This document shows positions 1 to 8,223 of a stretch of 54,681 bases of DNA, in pieces. Position numbers and translations under genes: made by a program. The stretch comes from Betaproteobacteria bacterium (GTDB taxonomy: Bacteria > Pseudomonadota > Gammaproteobacteria > Burkholderiales > SG8-41), in assembly GCA_016192825.1 (NCBI GenBank), contig JACPTK010000009.1, positions 1 to 54,681 on the forward strand, read 5' to 3'. Positions within the stretch are counted from its first letter, which is position 1. The number at the start of each line of letters is the position of its first letter. The notes below the pieces were generated by a model, which saw only the letters and a list, made by a program, of their open reading frames with translations, was not told the origin of the DNA and searched no databases.

Positions 1-2
1 GT

Positions 3-122
3 CTGGTCCAAGCTGGTAAACATCACTATGTGGCCATCACCGCTTGCATGCGCAAAATGCTCGTCATCCTCAATGCCATGCTCAGATCCGGCAAACCTTG
101 GAAAGCCTCACACCATCCTTGA
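3..122 (+). pseudogene. IS110-family transposase, C-terminal remnant
   Basis: The window opens inside a reading frame that ends at a TGA at 120-122. Its last 39 codons include ACMRKMLVILNAMLRSGKPW, which matches the conserved C-terminal tail of IS110-type DEDD transposases (usually MRKLLxxLNAMLRxGxPW). The N-terminal catalytic part lies outside the window, so the gene may be intact beyond the edge or may be a fragment. A separate N-terminal IS110 remnant lies near 35.4 kb. The dispersed repeat beginning at 150 follows directly. Confidence 0.7.
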
Positions 123-149
123 CTTTTAACGCAGTTGCTCTCTGTGTCC

Positions 150-378
150 AGCAGCTTGTCGGACTTTCGCCCCGACAAGCTGCTAAATGGAACGACAGGT
201 TGCGCTGGGCTGCAGTCAACCTGAATGGCGTGGGTACGTTAGGCAAGCAGGGCATATCGATTGTGAGGCATGGGTGATGAGCCGATTTGATTACAGCCTG
301 TCGGCTCGGCGCTAACCAAGAGCGACTACCCAGGCGTTCACACCGACCGTTCATGATGCCAAGTCCGACAGGCTGCTA
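150..378. repeat. Dispersed palindromic (MITE/REP-like) element, copy A
   Basis: A 229-bp segment bounded by inverted ends: AGCAGCTTGTCGGAC at 150-164 and GTCCGACAGGCTGCT at 363-377. The left end is itself the first arm of a hairpin (AGCAGCTTGTCGG...CCGACAAGCTGCT, 150-183). The block after the hairpin (AATGGAACGACAGGTTG, then TGCAG, GGTACGTT and AAGCA) recurs in the same order in copy B at 46.5 kb. The TAG stop codon of the aminotransferase gene lies in the right terminal repeat. Confidence 0.65.
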
Positions 379-1566
379 GGCTTTCAGGAATTCAGCGATG
401 CGGGCAACGCCCTCCTGCAGCCGCTCGATCGCGCTGGTGTAGGCAAACCGCACGTGCCGCTCCGGCGCGTTCGCGCCGAAGTCCACACCCGGCGTGACGG
501 CGACACCCGCCCGCTCCAAAAGGTCGCGCGCGAAGGCGAAGCTGTCTTTCGTCAGCTTGCCGCAGCCGGCATAGACGTAGAACGCGCCCTGCGGCATCAC
601 CGGAATGTCGAATCCCAGCTTGCGCAGCTCGGGCACCAGGTAGTCGCGCCGCGCCTTGAACTCCCGCGCGCGTGTATCCAGTATCGCCAGCGTTTCCGGC
701 TCGAACGCCGCGAGCGCCGCGAACTGCGCCGGCGTCGGCGCCGAGAGAAACAGGTTCTGCATCAGCTTGTCCAGCTCGCGCACGTACGGGTCCGGCGCCA
801 CCATCCAGCCGAGCCGCCAGCCGGTCATGTTGAAGTACTTGGAGAAGCTGTTGATGGCGAAAACATCGTCCGCGAGCGCGAGCGCGGTGGTGCACTGGCC
901 CTCGTACACCAGGCCGTGGTAGATCTCGTCCACGATCAGCGTGCCGCCCTTAACGCGCGCAATCTCCGCCATCGCCGACAGCCGCTCGGTCGTGACGATC
1001 GTTCCGGTCGGGTTCGACGGCGAGGCGACGAGCGCGGCCGCGGTGCGCGGCCCCCACTGCCGCTCGAGGTGATCGGGCGCGAGCTGGTAGCCGCTCGCCG
1101 CGTCCACCGGCACCGAGCGGGGCACGCCCTCGACCACTCTCACGAAATGACGGTTGGCGGGATAGCCGGGATCGGCGAGCAGCACCTCGTCCCCGGGATT
1201 AAGCAAGGCCGCGCAGGCGAGCAGCAGCGCGCCGGAGGATCCCGTGGTGACGAGGACGCGGGACGCCGGAACTTCGACGCCGTAGCGGGAACGGTAATAG
1301 CCGGCGATCTTTTCCCGCAGCTGCGGCAGGCCCGTCGCCGCAGTGTAGAACAGCTCGCCTTTTTCGAGCGCGCGCCGGCCCGCGCGCAACACCGGCTCAG
1401 GCGTCGGGAAATCCGGCTCGCCGATCTCCATGTGGACGATGGAGCGGCCCTGCGCCTCCAGCTCGCGCGCGCGGGCGAGCAGCTCCATCACGTGAAACGG
1501 CCGGATGTCCTCCATGCGCCGCGCGATGCGCGCGGCGCGGCCTGCCCCCGGCTTCGGGCGCGCCAT
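376..1566 (-). CDS. Fold-type I PLP-dependent aminotransferase (aspartate aminotransferase-like)
   Basis: A 396-aa class I/II aminotransferase of normal length for the aspartate/aromatic subgroup. Visible motifs are SPSNPTG (182-188), DEIYH (213-217, with the PLP-pyridine-binding Asp) and SFSKYF, whose Lys243 should form the PLP Schiff base. A conserved Arg near the C-terminus (HVRFAYT) fits carboxylate binding. The ATG at 1566 is chosen because the family keeps ARRMEDIRPF upstream of Met18. The gene starts 5 bp after the TAXI receptor stop codon, so the two are probably co-transcribed, suggesting use of an imported amino or oxo acid. The stop codon sits in the terminal repeat of a dispersed element. 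The substrate cannot be told from sequence. Confidence 0.9.
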   Translation of the reverse strand: MARPKPGAGRAARIARRMEDIRPFHVMELLARARELEAQGRSIVHMEIGEPDFPTPEPVLRAGRRALEKGELFYTAATGLPQLREKIAGYYRSRYGVEVPASRVLVTTGSSGALLLACAALLNPGDEVLLADPGYPANRHFVRVVEGVPRSVPVDAASGYQLAPDHLERQWGPRTAAALVASPSNPTGTIVTTERLSAMAEIARVKGGTLIVDEIYHGLVYEGQCTTALALADDVFAINSFSKYFNMTGWRLGWMVAPDPYVRELDKLMQNLFLSAPTPAQFAALAAFEPETLAILDTRAREFKARRDYLVPELRKLGFDIPVMPQGAFYVYAGCGKLTKDSFAFARDLLERAGVAVTPGVDFGANAPERHVRFAYTSAIERLQEGVARIAEFLKA

Positions 1567-1571
1567 CGGCG

Positions 1572-2528
1572 CTACTTGGCGGTCACTCCCCGGTCGGCGA
1601 AGTACTTGAGCGCCCCGCGGTGCCAGGGCACGGCGGACGCGCCGATCGTCTGGTTCTCCAACGTCATGTTCGTCGCCTCGCGGTGCGCGGCGACGATGTC
1701 CTGGTGCCGCCCGAACAGCGTCTTGAGGATGTCGTAGACCAGTTTCTCGTCCATGCTCTCGTGCACGAGCAGCACGCCCCAGACGTTGACCGTCTGATTC
1801 TCCTTCGCCTGGCCGGAGTAGGCGCCCGCCGGGATCTTCCCCGCCGCGTAGATCGGGCCGTACTTCCTGGTCATCGCCTTGAGGGCGCCCGCGTGGTCGA
1901 CCAGTTTGATCTGGACGCCGGGCGTGGCGGCGACGTCGGTGACGGCCGGCAGCGGCACCCCGGCCGCGTGCATGAATGCGTCGATCTTGCGGTCCTTGAG
2001 CGCGTTGCCCGCCTCGGCGACGCCCAGCCGCTCGCGCACGACGTCCTTGTCGGGGTTGATGCCGTACGCTTCGAGTATGCGCAGGGCCATGACCTCCGTC
2101 CCGCTCCCCGGTGAGCCGGTGGAGATGCGCTTGCCCTTGAAATCGGCGATGGTCTCGATGCCTCTCCCCTCGGCGGTGACAACGTGCATGACGAGGGGGT
2201 GGACCACCGCGATCGTGCGCATCGGCACTTTCTCCTTGAACTTGCCGGTGCCGTGGAGCCCGTCCCACGCCGCGTCAACCATCGAGAAGGCGATTTCGGA
2301 CTTCCTCGATGCGAGCAGGTTGATGTTGGCCACGCTGCCGCCGGTCACCTCCGCGGTCACCGCGGCGCCGCCGGGCATGTGCTTCGTCAGCACGTTCGCC
2401 ATCGCGCCGCCCATGGGGTACCAGACGCCGCCGGTGCCCCCGGTCGAGATCGAGAGTTTGACCTGCTGGCCATGGGCCGCCGTTGTCAATCCGATCGCGG
2501 CCACGATCGCAACGAGCAATGCCTTCAT
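1572..2528 (-). CDS. TAXI-family TRAP transporter solute-binding protein
   Basis: A 318-aa periplasmic receptor. Residues 1-20 form a signal peptide ending AHGQ. The mature start KLSISTGGTGGVWYPMGGAM is typical of the TAXI (TRAP-associated extracytoplasmic immunogenic) family, as is KGKRISTGSPGSGTE in the ligand-binding lobe. These proteins deliver small organic acids such as glutamate or 2-oxoglutarate to a fused DctQM-type permease. No permease gene is present in this window, so the receptor is orphaned or works with a distant membrane subunit. A good Shine-Dalgarno (GGAGGAGAAAAC) precedes the ATG at 2528. The aminotransferase follows 5 bp downstream. Confidence 0.9.
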   Translation of the reverse strand: MKALLVAIVAAIGLTTAAHGQQVKLSISTGGTGGVWYPMGGAMANVLTKHMPGGAAVTAEVTGGSVANINLLASRKSEIAFSMVDAAWDGLHGTGKFKEKVPMRTIAVVHPLVMHVVTAEGRGIETIADFKGKRISTGSPGSGTEVMALRILEAYGINPDKDVVRERLGVAEAGNALKDRKIDAFMHAAGVPLPAVTDVAATPGVQIKLVDHAGALKAMTRKYGPIYAAGKIPAGAYSGQAKENQTVNVWGVLLVHESMDEKLVYDILKTLFGRHQDIVAAHREATNMTLENQTIGASAVPWHRGALKYFADRGVTAK

Positions 2529-2632
2529 TGTTTTCTCCTCCAGGATAGTGGGATACGTTTCGAATTGTGGGTTGAAACGCAGCGGCTATCCTACGCCAAA
2601 AACCAATCGGCGGGACGAAGCCCGCCGATTTG

Positions 2633-2706
2633 GGTGATAGGCGATAGGGGCCAATGGCCGCGCAAGCGCGGGTGACTTATCACTAATCACCCGTCACTCA
2701 TCACGC
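2633..2706. repeat. Heptameric repeat arms (TATCACT/AATCACC family)
   Basis: The left arm holds GGTGATA-GGCGATA (about 2636-2650). The right arm reads TATCACT-AATCACC-CGTCACT-CATCACG (about 2678-2705). The arms are complementary and could form an imperfect hairpin. This is one of about fifteen such loci in the window. Confidence 0.6.
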
Positions 2707-2707
2707 C

Positions 2708-2816
2708 TTATTCAAGATTCTTCTTGAACTACTCCGTCGCCCGCTTCCAGCCGTCGGTGGCCGCTTCCTTGCGGTAGCTCGGCCGGAAGGCGTGCGCCGT
2801 GTCGGGTGCGACGGTA
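2708..2816 (-). pseudogene. Dienelactone hydrolase, C-terminal remnant
   Basis: Reading leftward from 2816 gives DTVAPDTAHAFRPSYRKEAA, then DGWKRATE, a TAG stop (2729-2731), then FKKNLE and TAA at 2708. This matches the C-terminus of dienelactone hydrolase family proteins (catalytic His in HAF, then a W-x-R-x-x-x-FFKKHL tail). Only about 35 residues remain and an internal stop is present, so it is a decayed fragment abutting the TetR stop codon. Confidence 0.6.
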
Positions 2817-3494
2817 TCATCGCGTTGCTCGGCGTCGCGCTACGCGCGGGCGCGGCGGCGCAGGCTGACGCGCCGGCAACTGGCCCGCGAGCCCGCCGAG
2901 GAAAAAGTCCACGACGCGCTCCGCCTCGCGCTCGAGCGGCCGGTAGTCCGGGTCGGTCACCCATTTGCTCATGAGGCCGTCCAACAGCGCGTGCAGCCCC
3001 AGCGCCGCGTGGCGGGTGTTGAGGGTCTTCGGCACCTGGCCGCGCGCGACGGCAGCCCACAGCCCCTGCTCGATGTTCTTGAGGCAGCCCACCTGCATGT
3101 CGGAGAGCCGTTTCCATACCGGCTTCATCTCGTCCACATACTCGCACTTGTGGAAAACGATATGAAAAACGCGGCGCGCCTGGGGATCCTCCGAAATGCG
3201 GCTGAGGATCGCGACCATCATCGTGCGTATGCTTCCGAGCGGGTCGGCGGCCGCGCCGTGGTTGACCTGGCACGGCGCGGTCTCCATCGGCAGCGTGACG
3301 CGCGCCACCATCTCGCAGAAGAGGTCCGCCTTGTCCCGGAAGTGCCAGTAGATCGCGCCGCGCGTGACGCCCGCGGCCTCGGCGATGTCGGCGAGCGAGG
3401 TACGCGACACGCCGCGCTCGCTGAATACCCGTTCGGCGGTGTCAAGAATGGTGTTGCGCGTCTCCTGCGCTTCGTCTTTCGTGCGTCGTGCCAC
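2817..3494 (-). CDS. TetR/AcrR-family transcriptional repressor of the RND operon
   Basis: A 225-aa TetR regulator, divergent from the efflux operon that starts at 3709. The N-terminal helix-turn-helix is clear (ADIAEAAGVTRGAIYWHF, about residues 35-52), and the central part resembles AcrR/TtgR C-terminal ligand-binding domains. The C-terminus is Arg/Pro-rich (PAPPRPRVARRRATR) and may be extended relative to homologues, because the frame runs up to a hydrolase remnant. A near-perfect AcrR-like palindrome lies between this gene and the pump genes. By analogy with E. coli AcrR it probably represses both itself and the pump, with relief by pump substrates. Confidence 0.9.
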   Translation of the reverse strand: MARRTKDEAQETRNTILDTAERVFSERGVSRTSLADIAEAAGVTRGAIYWHFRDKADLFCEMVARVTLPMETAPCQVNHGAAADPLGSIRTMMVAILSRISEDPQARRVFHIVFHKCEYVDEMKPVWKRLSDMQVGCLKNIEQGLWAAVARGQVPKTLNTRHAALGLHALLDGLMSKWVTDPDYRPLEREAERVVDFFLGGLAGQLPARQPAPPRPRVARRRATR

Positions 3495-3604
3495 GTCGTG
3501 ATTGTCCCCTGCAAGATGCGGGAGCCCGTTGCCATCGCGACTCCCACTGTCACATTCCTGTTATCGCATGGAGCCGGAATGGCGAGAGCGCCCGCCGACC
3601 CCCT

Positions 3605-3630
3605 TTACATACATACGTGATTGTATGTAA
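3605..3630. promoter_or_regulatory. AcrR-like operator palindrome
   Basis: TTACATACAT (3605-3614) and TTGTATGTAA (3621-3630) form an inverted repeat with 9 of 10 matching positions and a 6-bp spacer. The known E. coli AcrR operator has the same TACATACA...TGTATGTA core. It lies 110 bp upstream of tetR and 78 bp upstream of the membrane fusion gene, the right place to control both. Confidence 0.75.
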
Positions 3631-3708
3631 ACTGCCCGCTCCCTGCAATAGACATGCCCCCCTGCGGCGAAAAATTCCGTACAGCGCCGACCTACTGGAA
3701 CGAGAACG

Positions 3709-4926
3709 ATGATCACGCTCACCCGCATTTCACGCATCGGATCACGCGCCGCGGCGCCGCTCGCGCTGTTGCTGCTCGCCGCCGGCTGCCAGCCCGCCGG
3801 CGGGCCTCCCGGCGGCGGATTTCCCCCGCCCCTCGTGACGGTCGCAACGGTGGAGCCGAAGGACGTGCCGGTCGCCTACGAATACGTCGCCCAGACCGCC
3901 GGCTACCGCGAGGTCGAGGTGCGCGCGCGCGTCACCGGCGTCCTGCTCAAGCGCAACTACCGGGAGGGCACGGCTATCCGGAAAGGCGAGTCGCTGTTCA
4001 CTATCGATCCGGCACCGTTCCAGGTCGCCCTCGCCCGCGCGGAAGCCGATCTCGCGGTGGCCGAGGCGCGGCTCGCGCAGGCGAAACGCGAGGTGGCGCG
4101 CCTGCGCCCGGTGCTCGAATCCCGGGCGGTGAGCCAGAAGGAGCTCGACGACGCAACCTCCGCCGAGCAGGTGGCGGAAGCCGAGGTCAAGAGCGCCCGC
4201 GCGCGCGTCAGCGAGGCGAAACTCAACCTGGACTACACGCGCGTCGAGTCGCCGATCTCCGGCACCGCGAGCCGCGCGGTCGTCTCGGAAGGCTCGCTGG
4301 TGTCGGGACCCAATGTGTTGCTCACGACCGTCACCCAGACCAACCCGATGTACGTGATCTTCGGGATTCCCGACCGCGATCACCTCGCGCTGCGCCGCGA
4401 CGTCGACGCGGGACGGCTGAAGCTGCCGCAGAACGGGCGTTTCAAGGCGACGCTCAAGCTCGCCGACGGCGGCGCCTATGCGAAGGGCGGCACGCTCGAT
4501 TTCACCGACGTGCGGGTCAACACGCAGACCGGCACGAGCGAGGCGCGCGCGGAGTTCCCCAACCCGGGCAACGTGCTGCGCGCGGGCGAGTTCACGCGCG
4601 TGACGCTCAGCGGCGCGGTGCGCCCCGGCGCGATCGTGGTGCCGCAGCGCGCCGTGCTGGAAAGCCCGAAAGGCAAGTTCGTCTTCACCGTGAACGCCGA
4701 GAGCAAGGCCGAGGCGCGCCCGGTCGAAGTCGGAGACTGGACCGCCGACGGCTGGATCATCAACGGCGGCCTCAAGCCCGGCGACCGAGTGATCGTGGAC
4801 GGCGTGGTCAAGCTGCAGCTGATGGGGCCGGGCGCCCCTGTACAGGTTTCGAGTAATGCGGCTGCCCCCGGGACACCGGCAGCAAGGAAGGCATCGACGG
4901 ACAAGAAGACAACGGCGGAAAAGTAA
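3709..4926 (+). CDS. RND efflux periplasmic adaptor (membrane fusion) lipoprotein, AcrA/MexA-like
   Basis: A 405-aa adaptor bridging the inner-membrane pump and the outer-membrane channel. The N-terminus is a lipoprotein signal with lipobox LAAGC (Cys27). The order is typical of AcrA/MexA: first half of the lipoyl domain (EVRARVTGVLLKRNYREGT), long alpha-hairpin (about 100-170, rich in Ala/Glu/Arg), second lipoyl half (YTRVESPISGTASRA), beta-barrel and membrane-proximal domain (GAIVVPQRAVLESPKGKFV). It is first in a three-gene operon, with the pump gene starting 12 bp downstream. It probably responds to the divergent TetR repressor. Drug specificity is not predictable. Confidence 0.93.
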   Translation: MITLTRISRIGSRAAAPLALLLLAAGCQPAGGPPGGGFPPPLVTVATVEPKDVPVAYEYVAQTAGYREVEVRARVTGVLLKRNYREGTAIRKGESLFTIDPAPFQVALARAEADLAVAEARLAQAKREVARLRPVLESRAVSQKELDDATSAEQVAEAEVKSARARVSEAKLNLDYTRVESPISGTASRAVVSEGSLVSGPNVLLTTVTQTNPMYVIFGIPDRDHLALRRDVDAGRLKLPQNGRFKATLKLADGGAYAKGGTLDFTDVRVNTQTGTSEARAEFPNPGNVLRAGEFTRVTLSGAVRPGAIVVPQRAVLESPKGKFVFTVNAESKAEARPVEVGDWTADGWIINGGLKPGDRVIVDGVVKLQLMGPGAPVQVSSNAAAPGTPAARKASTDKKTTAEK

Positions 4927-4938
4927 GGGCAGCCGCAT

Positions 4939-7900
4939 ATGATCTCGCGCTTCTTCATCGACCGGCCGATCTTCGCGGCCGTGCTCTCGATCTTCATCGT
5001 CATCGCGGGGCTCGCCGCGATGCGCGTGCTGCCGATCGCCCAGTATCCGGAGATCGCGCCGCCCGTGGTCACGGTGCGCGCCGTCTATCCGGGCGCCTCC
5101 GCCCAGGTGCTCGAGCAGACCGTGGCCGCGCCGCTGGAAAACCAGATCAACGGCGTCGAGAACATGCTCTACATGAACTCGACCTCGACCTCGAACGGCG
5201 CGATCGAGATCCAGGTCACTTTCGAGATCGGCGCGGACGTGGACACCGCCGCGCTCAACGTCAACAACCGCGTCAAGCAGGCCGAGCCGCGGCTGCCGCA
5301 GGAAGTGCGCCGGCAGGGCGTCACCGTCGAGAAGGGCTCGTCCTCGTTCCTGCAGGTGCTCGCGTTCACGTCTCCCGACGGCAGCCGCGACGATCTCTTC
5401 ATCTCGAATTACGTCACGCTGAACGTGCTCGACGCGCTCAAGCGCATCCCGGGCACCACCAACGTGCAGATCTTCGGCGCCAAGGATTACGCGATGCGCA
5501 TCTGGGTGCGCCCCGACCGCCTCGCGCAGCTCAAGCTCTCCCCTTCCGACCTGGTGCGCGCGCTGAACGAGCAGAACGCGCAGTTCGCCGCCGGCAAGAT
5601 CGGCCAGTCGCCGACCGGGGGGCCGCAGGAGCTCGTCTACACCATCACCACGCGGGGCCGGCTCTCCGAGCCCGCGGAATTCGAGAACATCGTGGTGCGG
5701 GCGAACCCCGAGGGCTCGATCCTGCGGCTGAAGGACGTGGCGCGCGTCGAGCTCGGCTCCCGGGACTACGAGTTCATGGGCCGGGTGAACGGCAAGTCGG
5801 CGACGCTGGTGGGGATATTCCTGCAGCCCGGGGCCAATGCACTCGCCACCGCCGGGCGCGTGAAAGCGGCGATGACGCCGCTCGCGCAGCGCTACCCGCC
5901 GGGCCTCGAGCACACGGTGGTGTACGACACCACGCGCTTCGTCGAGGTCTCGATCCGCGAGGTGGTGATCACGCTCGCCGAGGCGATGCTGCTCGTGTTC
6001 CTGGTGGTCTGGGTATTCCTGCAGAACTGGCGCGCCACGCTGATCCCGTTCGCCGCGGTGCCGGTGTCGCTGATCGGCACCTTCGCGGGGCTGGTGATCC
6101 TCGGCTACTCGATCAATACGCTGACCCTCTTCGGCATGGTGCTCGCCATCGGCATCGTGGTGGACGACGCGATCGTGGTGCTGGAAAACGTCGAGCGCAT
6201 CATGCACGAGGAGCGCCTGCAGGCGCGCGAGGCGGCGATCAAGGCCATGAAGGAAGTCACCAGCCCCATCATCGCCATCGTGCTGACGCTGTGCGCGGTA
6301 TTCGTGCCGATCGCCTTCCTCGGAGGCCTGACGGGCGAGCTCTACCGCCAGTTCGCGGTGACGATCTCGATCGCAGTGGTGATCTCGGGCCTCGTCGCGC
6401 TCTCGCTCACGCCCAGCCTGTGCGTGCTGATCCTGAAGCGCGAGCACAAGCAGCCCGGGCGCTTCTTCCAAGGGTTCAACAATTGGTTCAGTCGCATGAC
6501 CGGGCGTTACGTGGACGGCGTCAGCTGGATGGTGCGCCGGGGCGGCATCGCACTCGCGCTCTTCGCGGGCATGGTCGCGCTGACGCTCGGCCTGTGGCGC
6601 GCCACGCCGGGATCGCTGGTGCCCGACGAGGACCAGGGCTATTACATCGCCGCGGTGTTCCTGCCCGACGGCGCGACGCTCGAGCGCACCGACAAGGTGG
6701 TGAGCGAGGTGGTCGCCGCCATCCGCTCGAATCCCGCGAACGAGAACGCCGTCGCCTTTACCGGCTTCGACTTTCTCGGCGGCGGCTTCCGCAACAGCGC
6801 CGCGACCATTTTCGTCACGCAGAAGCACTGGGACGAGCGCAAGGTCTCGACACCGCAGCTGGTCGGCGAGTTTTTCATGAAGACCGCGCACATCAAGGAG
6901 GGGCTGGTGCTCGCCTTCGGGCCGCCGCCCATCTTCGGCCTCGGCACCGCGGGCGGCTTCGAGTTCTACATCCAGAACCGCGGCGAGGGCGGCCCGCAGC
7001 GCCTCGCCGAAATGACGCAGCAGCTGCTCGGCGCGGTCGCCCGGGACCCGATGTTCGGCCAGGTCAACACGCTGTGGCGGGCGAACGTGCCGCAGCTCTA
7101 CGTCCAGACCGACCGCGAGAAGGCGAAAGCGCTGGGCGTGCCGCTGGACGAGCTCTACAACACGCTCGCCGCGACGCTGGGCACGTTCTACGTCAACGAC
7201 TTCAACAAGTACGGCCGCACCTGGCAGGTACTGATGTCGGCCGAGCCGGCCTACCGCAAGCGCCCCGGCGACGTCGGCGCGGTGTACGTGCGCTCCGAGC
7301 GCGGCGCGATGGTGCCGCTCGCGTCGCTGGCACAGGTCGACTACTCCTCCGGGCCGGATTCGCTCGATCGCTTCAACAACCTGCCCTCGGTGAAGATCTT
7401 CGGCTCGACGAAGCCCGGCTACAGCTCGGGCCAGGCGATCGAGCGGATGGAGAAGATCGCGCGCGAGACGCTGCCGCCGGAGTTCAGCTTCGACTGGGGC
7501 GGCGCCTCGTACCAGGAAAAGCGCTCGGGCGGCACCTCGCTGCTCGCGCTGGGGCTCGCGGCGCTCATGGTGTTCCTGATCCTCGCCGCGCAGTACGACC
7601 GCTGGTCGCTGCCGCTGGCGGTCATGCTCGCCCTGCCCTTCGGCACCTTCGGCGCGCTGGCGGCGATCTTCATCAACAACCTGCTGCCGATCCCCTTTTA
7701 CATGGCGCAGGGCGTGCCGTGGCTGCAGTGGCTGCTCTCACCGCTCGCCGGCATCGCCCGCTTGAGCAACGACGTCTACTTCCAGATCGGGCTCGTGACG
7801 CTGCTCGGCCTCGCGGCGAAGAACGCGATCCTGATCGTCGAGTTCGCGGTGATGAAGAAGCACGAAGGGCTGTCCACGTCGGCCGCGGCGATCGAGGCGG

Positions 7901-8223
7901 CGCGGCTGCGCTTCCGGCCGATCCTCATGACCTCGCTCGCCTTCATCCTCGGCGTGACGCCGCTCGTCCTCTCGTCCGGCGCGGGCGCCGGCGCGCGCCA
8001 TTCCGCCGGCACCGGCGTGATGGGCGGGATGCTGGCGGCGACGTTCCTCGCGATCTTCTTCATACCGTGGTTCTTCCACCTGATCGTGGACCGCAAGCTG
8101 GCCGAGCCGCGCTCGACCGCCGAGATCGAGGAGGAAGCGAAGCACCATCGCGAAACGGCGCTGCGCGCGGCTACCGTCCCGCACCATCATCCGCTCGCGC
8201 AAGGAGAAGCCGATGAAACATAG
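4939..8223 (+). CDS. RND efflux pump, inner-membrane transporter (AcrB/MexB-like HAE1)
   Basis: A 1094-aa proton-driven multidrug exporter. It starts MISRFFIDRPIFAAVL, the standard HAE1 N-terminus. The proton-relay Asp pair is at 409-410 (VVDDAIVVLEN, TM4) and the TM10 Lys at 961 (GLAAKNAILIVEFA), matching AcrB Asp407, Asp408 and Lys940. Two large periplasmic porter/docking loops and 12 TM segments are evident. It is about 45 aa longer than AcrB: there is an extra stretch before TM10 (around NNLLPIPFYMAQGVPW) and a His-rich tail near PHHHPLA. It overlaps the outer-membrane channel gene by 11 bp, implying translational coupling. Confidence 0.95.
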   Translation: MISRFFIDRPIFAAVLSIFIVIAGLAAMRVLPIAQYPEIAPPVVTVRAVYPGASAQVLEQTVAAPLENQINGVENMLYMNSTSTSNGAIEIQVTFEIGADVDTAALNVNNRVKQAEPRLPQEVRRQGVTVEKGSSSFLQVLAFTSPDGSRDDLFISNYVTLNVLDALKRIPGTTNVQIFGAKDYAMRIWVRPDRLAQLKLSPSDLVRALNEQNAQFAAGKIGQSPTGGPQELVYTITTRGRLSEPAEFENIVVRANPEGSILRLKDVARVELGSRDYEFMGRVNGKSATLVGIFLQPGANALATAGRVKAAMTPLAQRYPPGLEHTVVYDTTRFVEVSIREVVITLAEAMLLVFLVVWVFLQNWRATLIPFAAVPVSLIGTFAGLVILGYSINTLTLFGMVLAIGIVVDDAIVVLENVERIMHEERLQAREAAIKAMKEVTSPIIAIVLTLCAVFVPIAFLGGLTGELYRQFAVTISIAVVISGLVALSLTPSLCVLILKREHKQPGRFFQGFNNWFSRMTGRYVDGVSWMVRRGGIALALFAGMVALTLGLWRATPGSLVPDEDQGYYIAAVFLPDGATLERTDKVVSEVVAAIRSNPANENAVAFTGFDFLGGGFRNSAATIFVTQKHWDERKVSTPQLVGEFFMKTAHIKEGLVLAFGPPPIFGLGTAGGFEFYIQNRGEGGPQRLAEMTQQLLGAVARDPMFGQVNTLWRANVPQLYVQTDREKAKALGVPLDELYNTLAATLGTFYVNDFNKYGRTWQVLMSAEPAYRKRPGDVGAVYVRSERGAMVPLASLAQVDYSSGPDSLDRFNNLPSVKIFGSTKPGYSSGQAIERMEKIARETLPPEFSFDWGGASYQEKRSGGTSLLALGLAALMVFLILAAQYDRWSLPLAVMLALPFGTFGALAAIFINNLLPIPFYMAQGVPWLQWLLSPLAGIARLSNDVYFQIGLVTLLGLAAKNAILIVEFAVMKKHEGLSTSAAAIEAARLRFRPILMTSLAFILGVTPLVLSSGAGAGARHSAGTGVMGGMLAATFLAIFFIPWFFHLIVDRKLAEPRSTAEIEEEAKHHRETALRAATVPHHHPLAQGEADET

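Noticed and set aside
2729-2731. TAG in the dienelactone hydrolase remnant as a recoded (pyrrolysine) codon
   Set aside because: Only about 35 C-terminal codons of the gene survive, so it is a decayed fragment and not a recoded gene.
3742-6891. A 1049-codon open frame antisense to the RND adaptor and pump genes
   Set aside because: It is a GC-rich shadow frame: the product is dominated by Arg, His, Asp and Glu without any family match, whereas the plus strand encodes a complete RND operon. Several other long antisense frames were discarded for the same reason.
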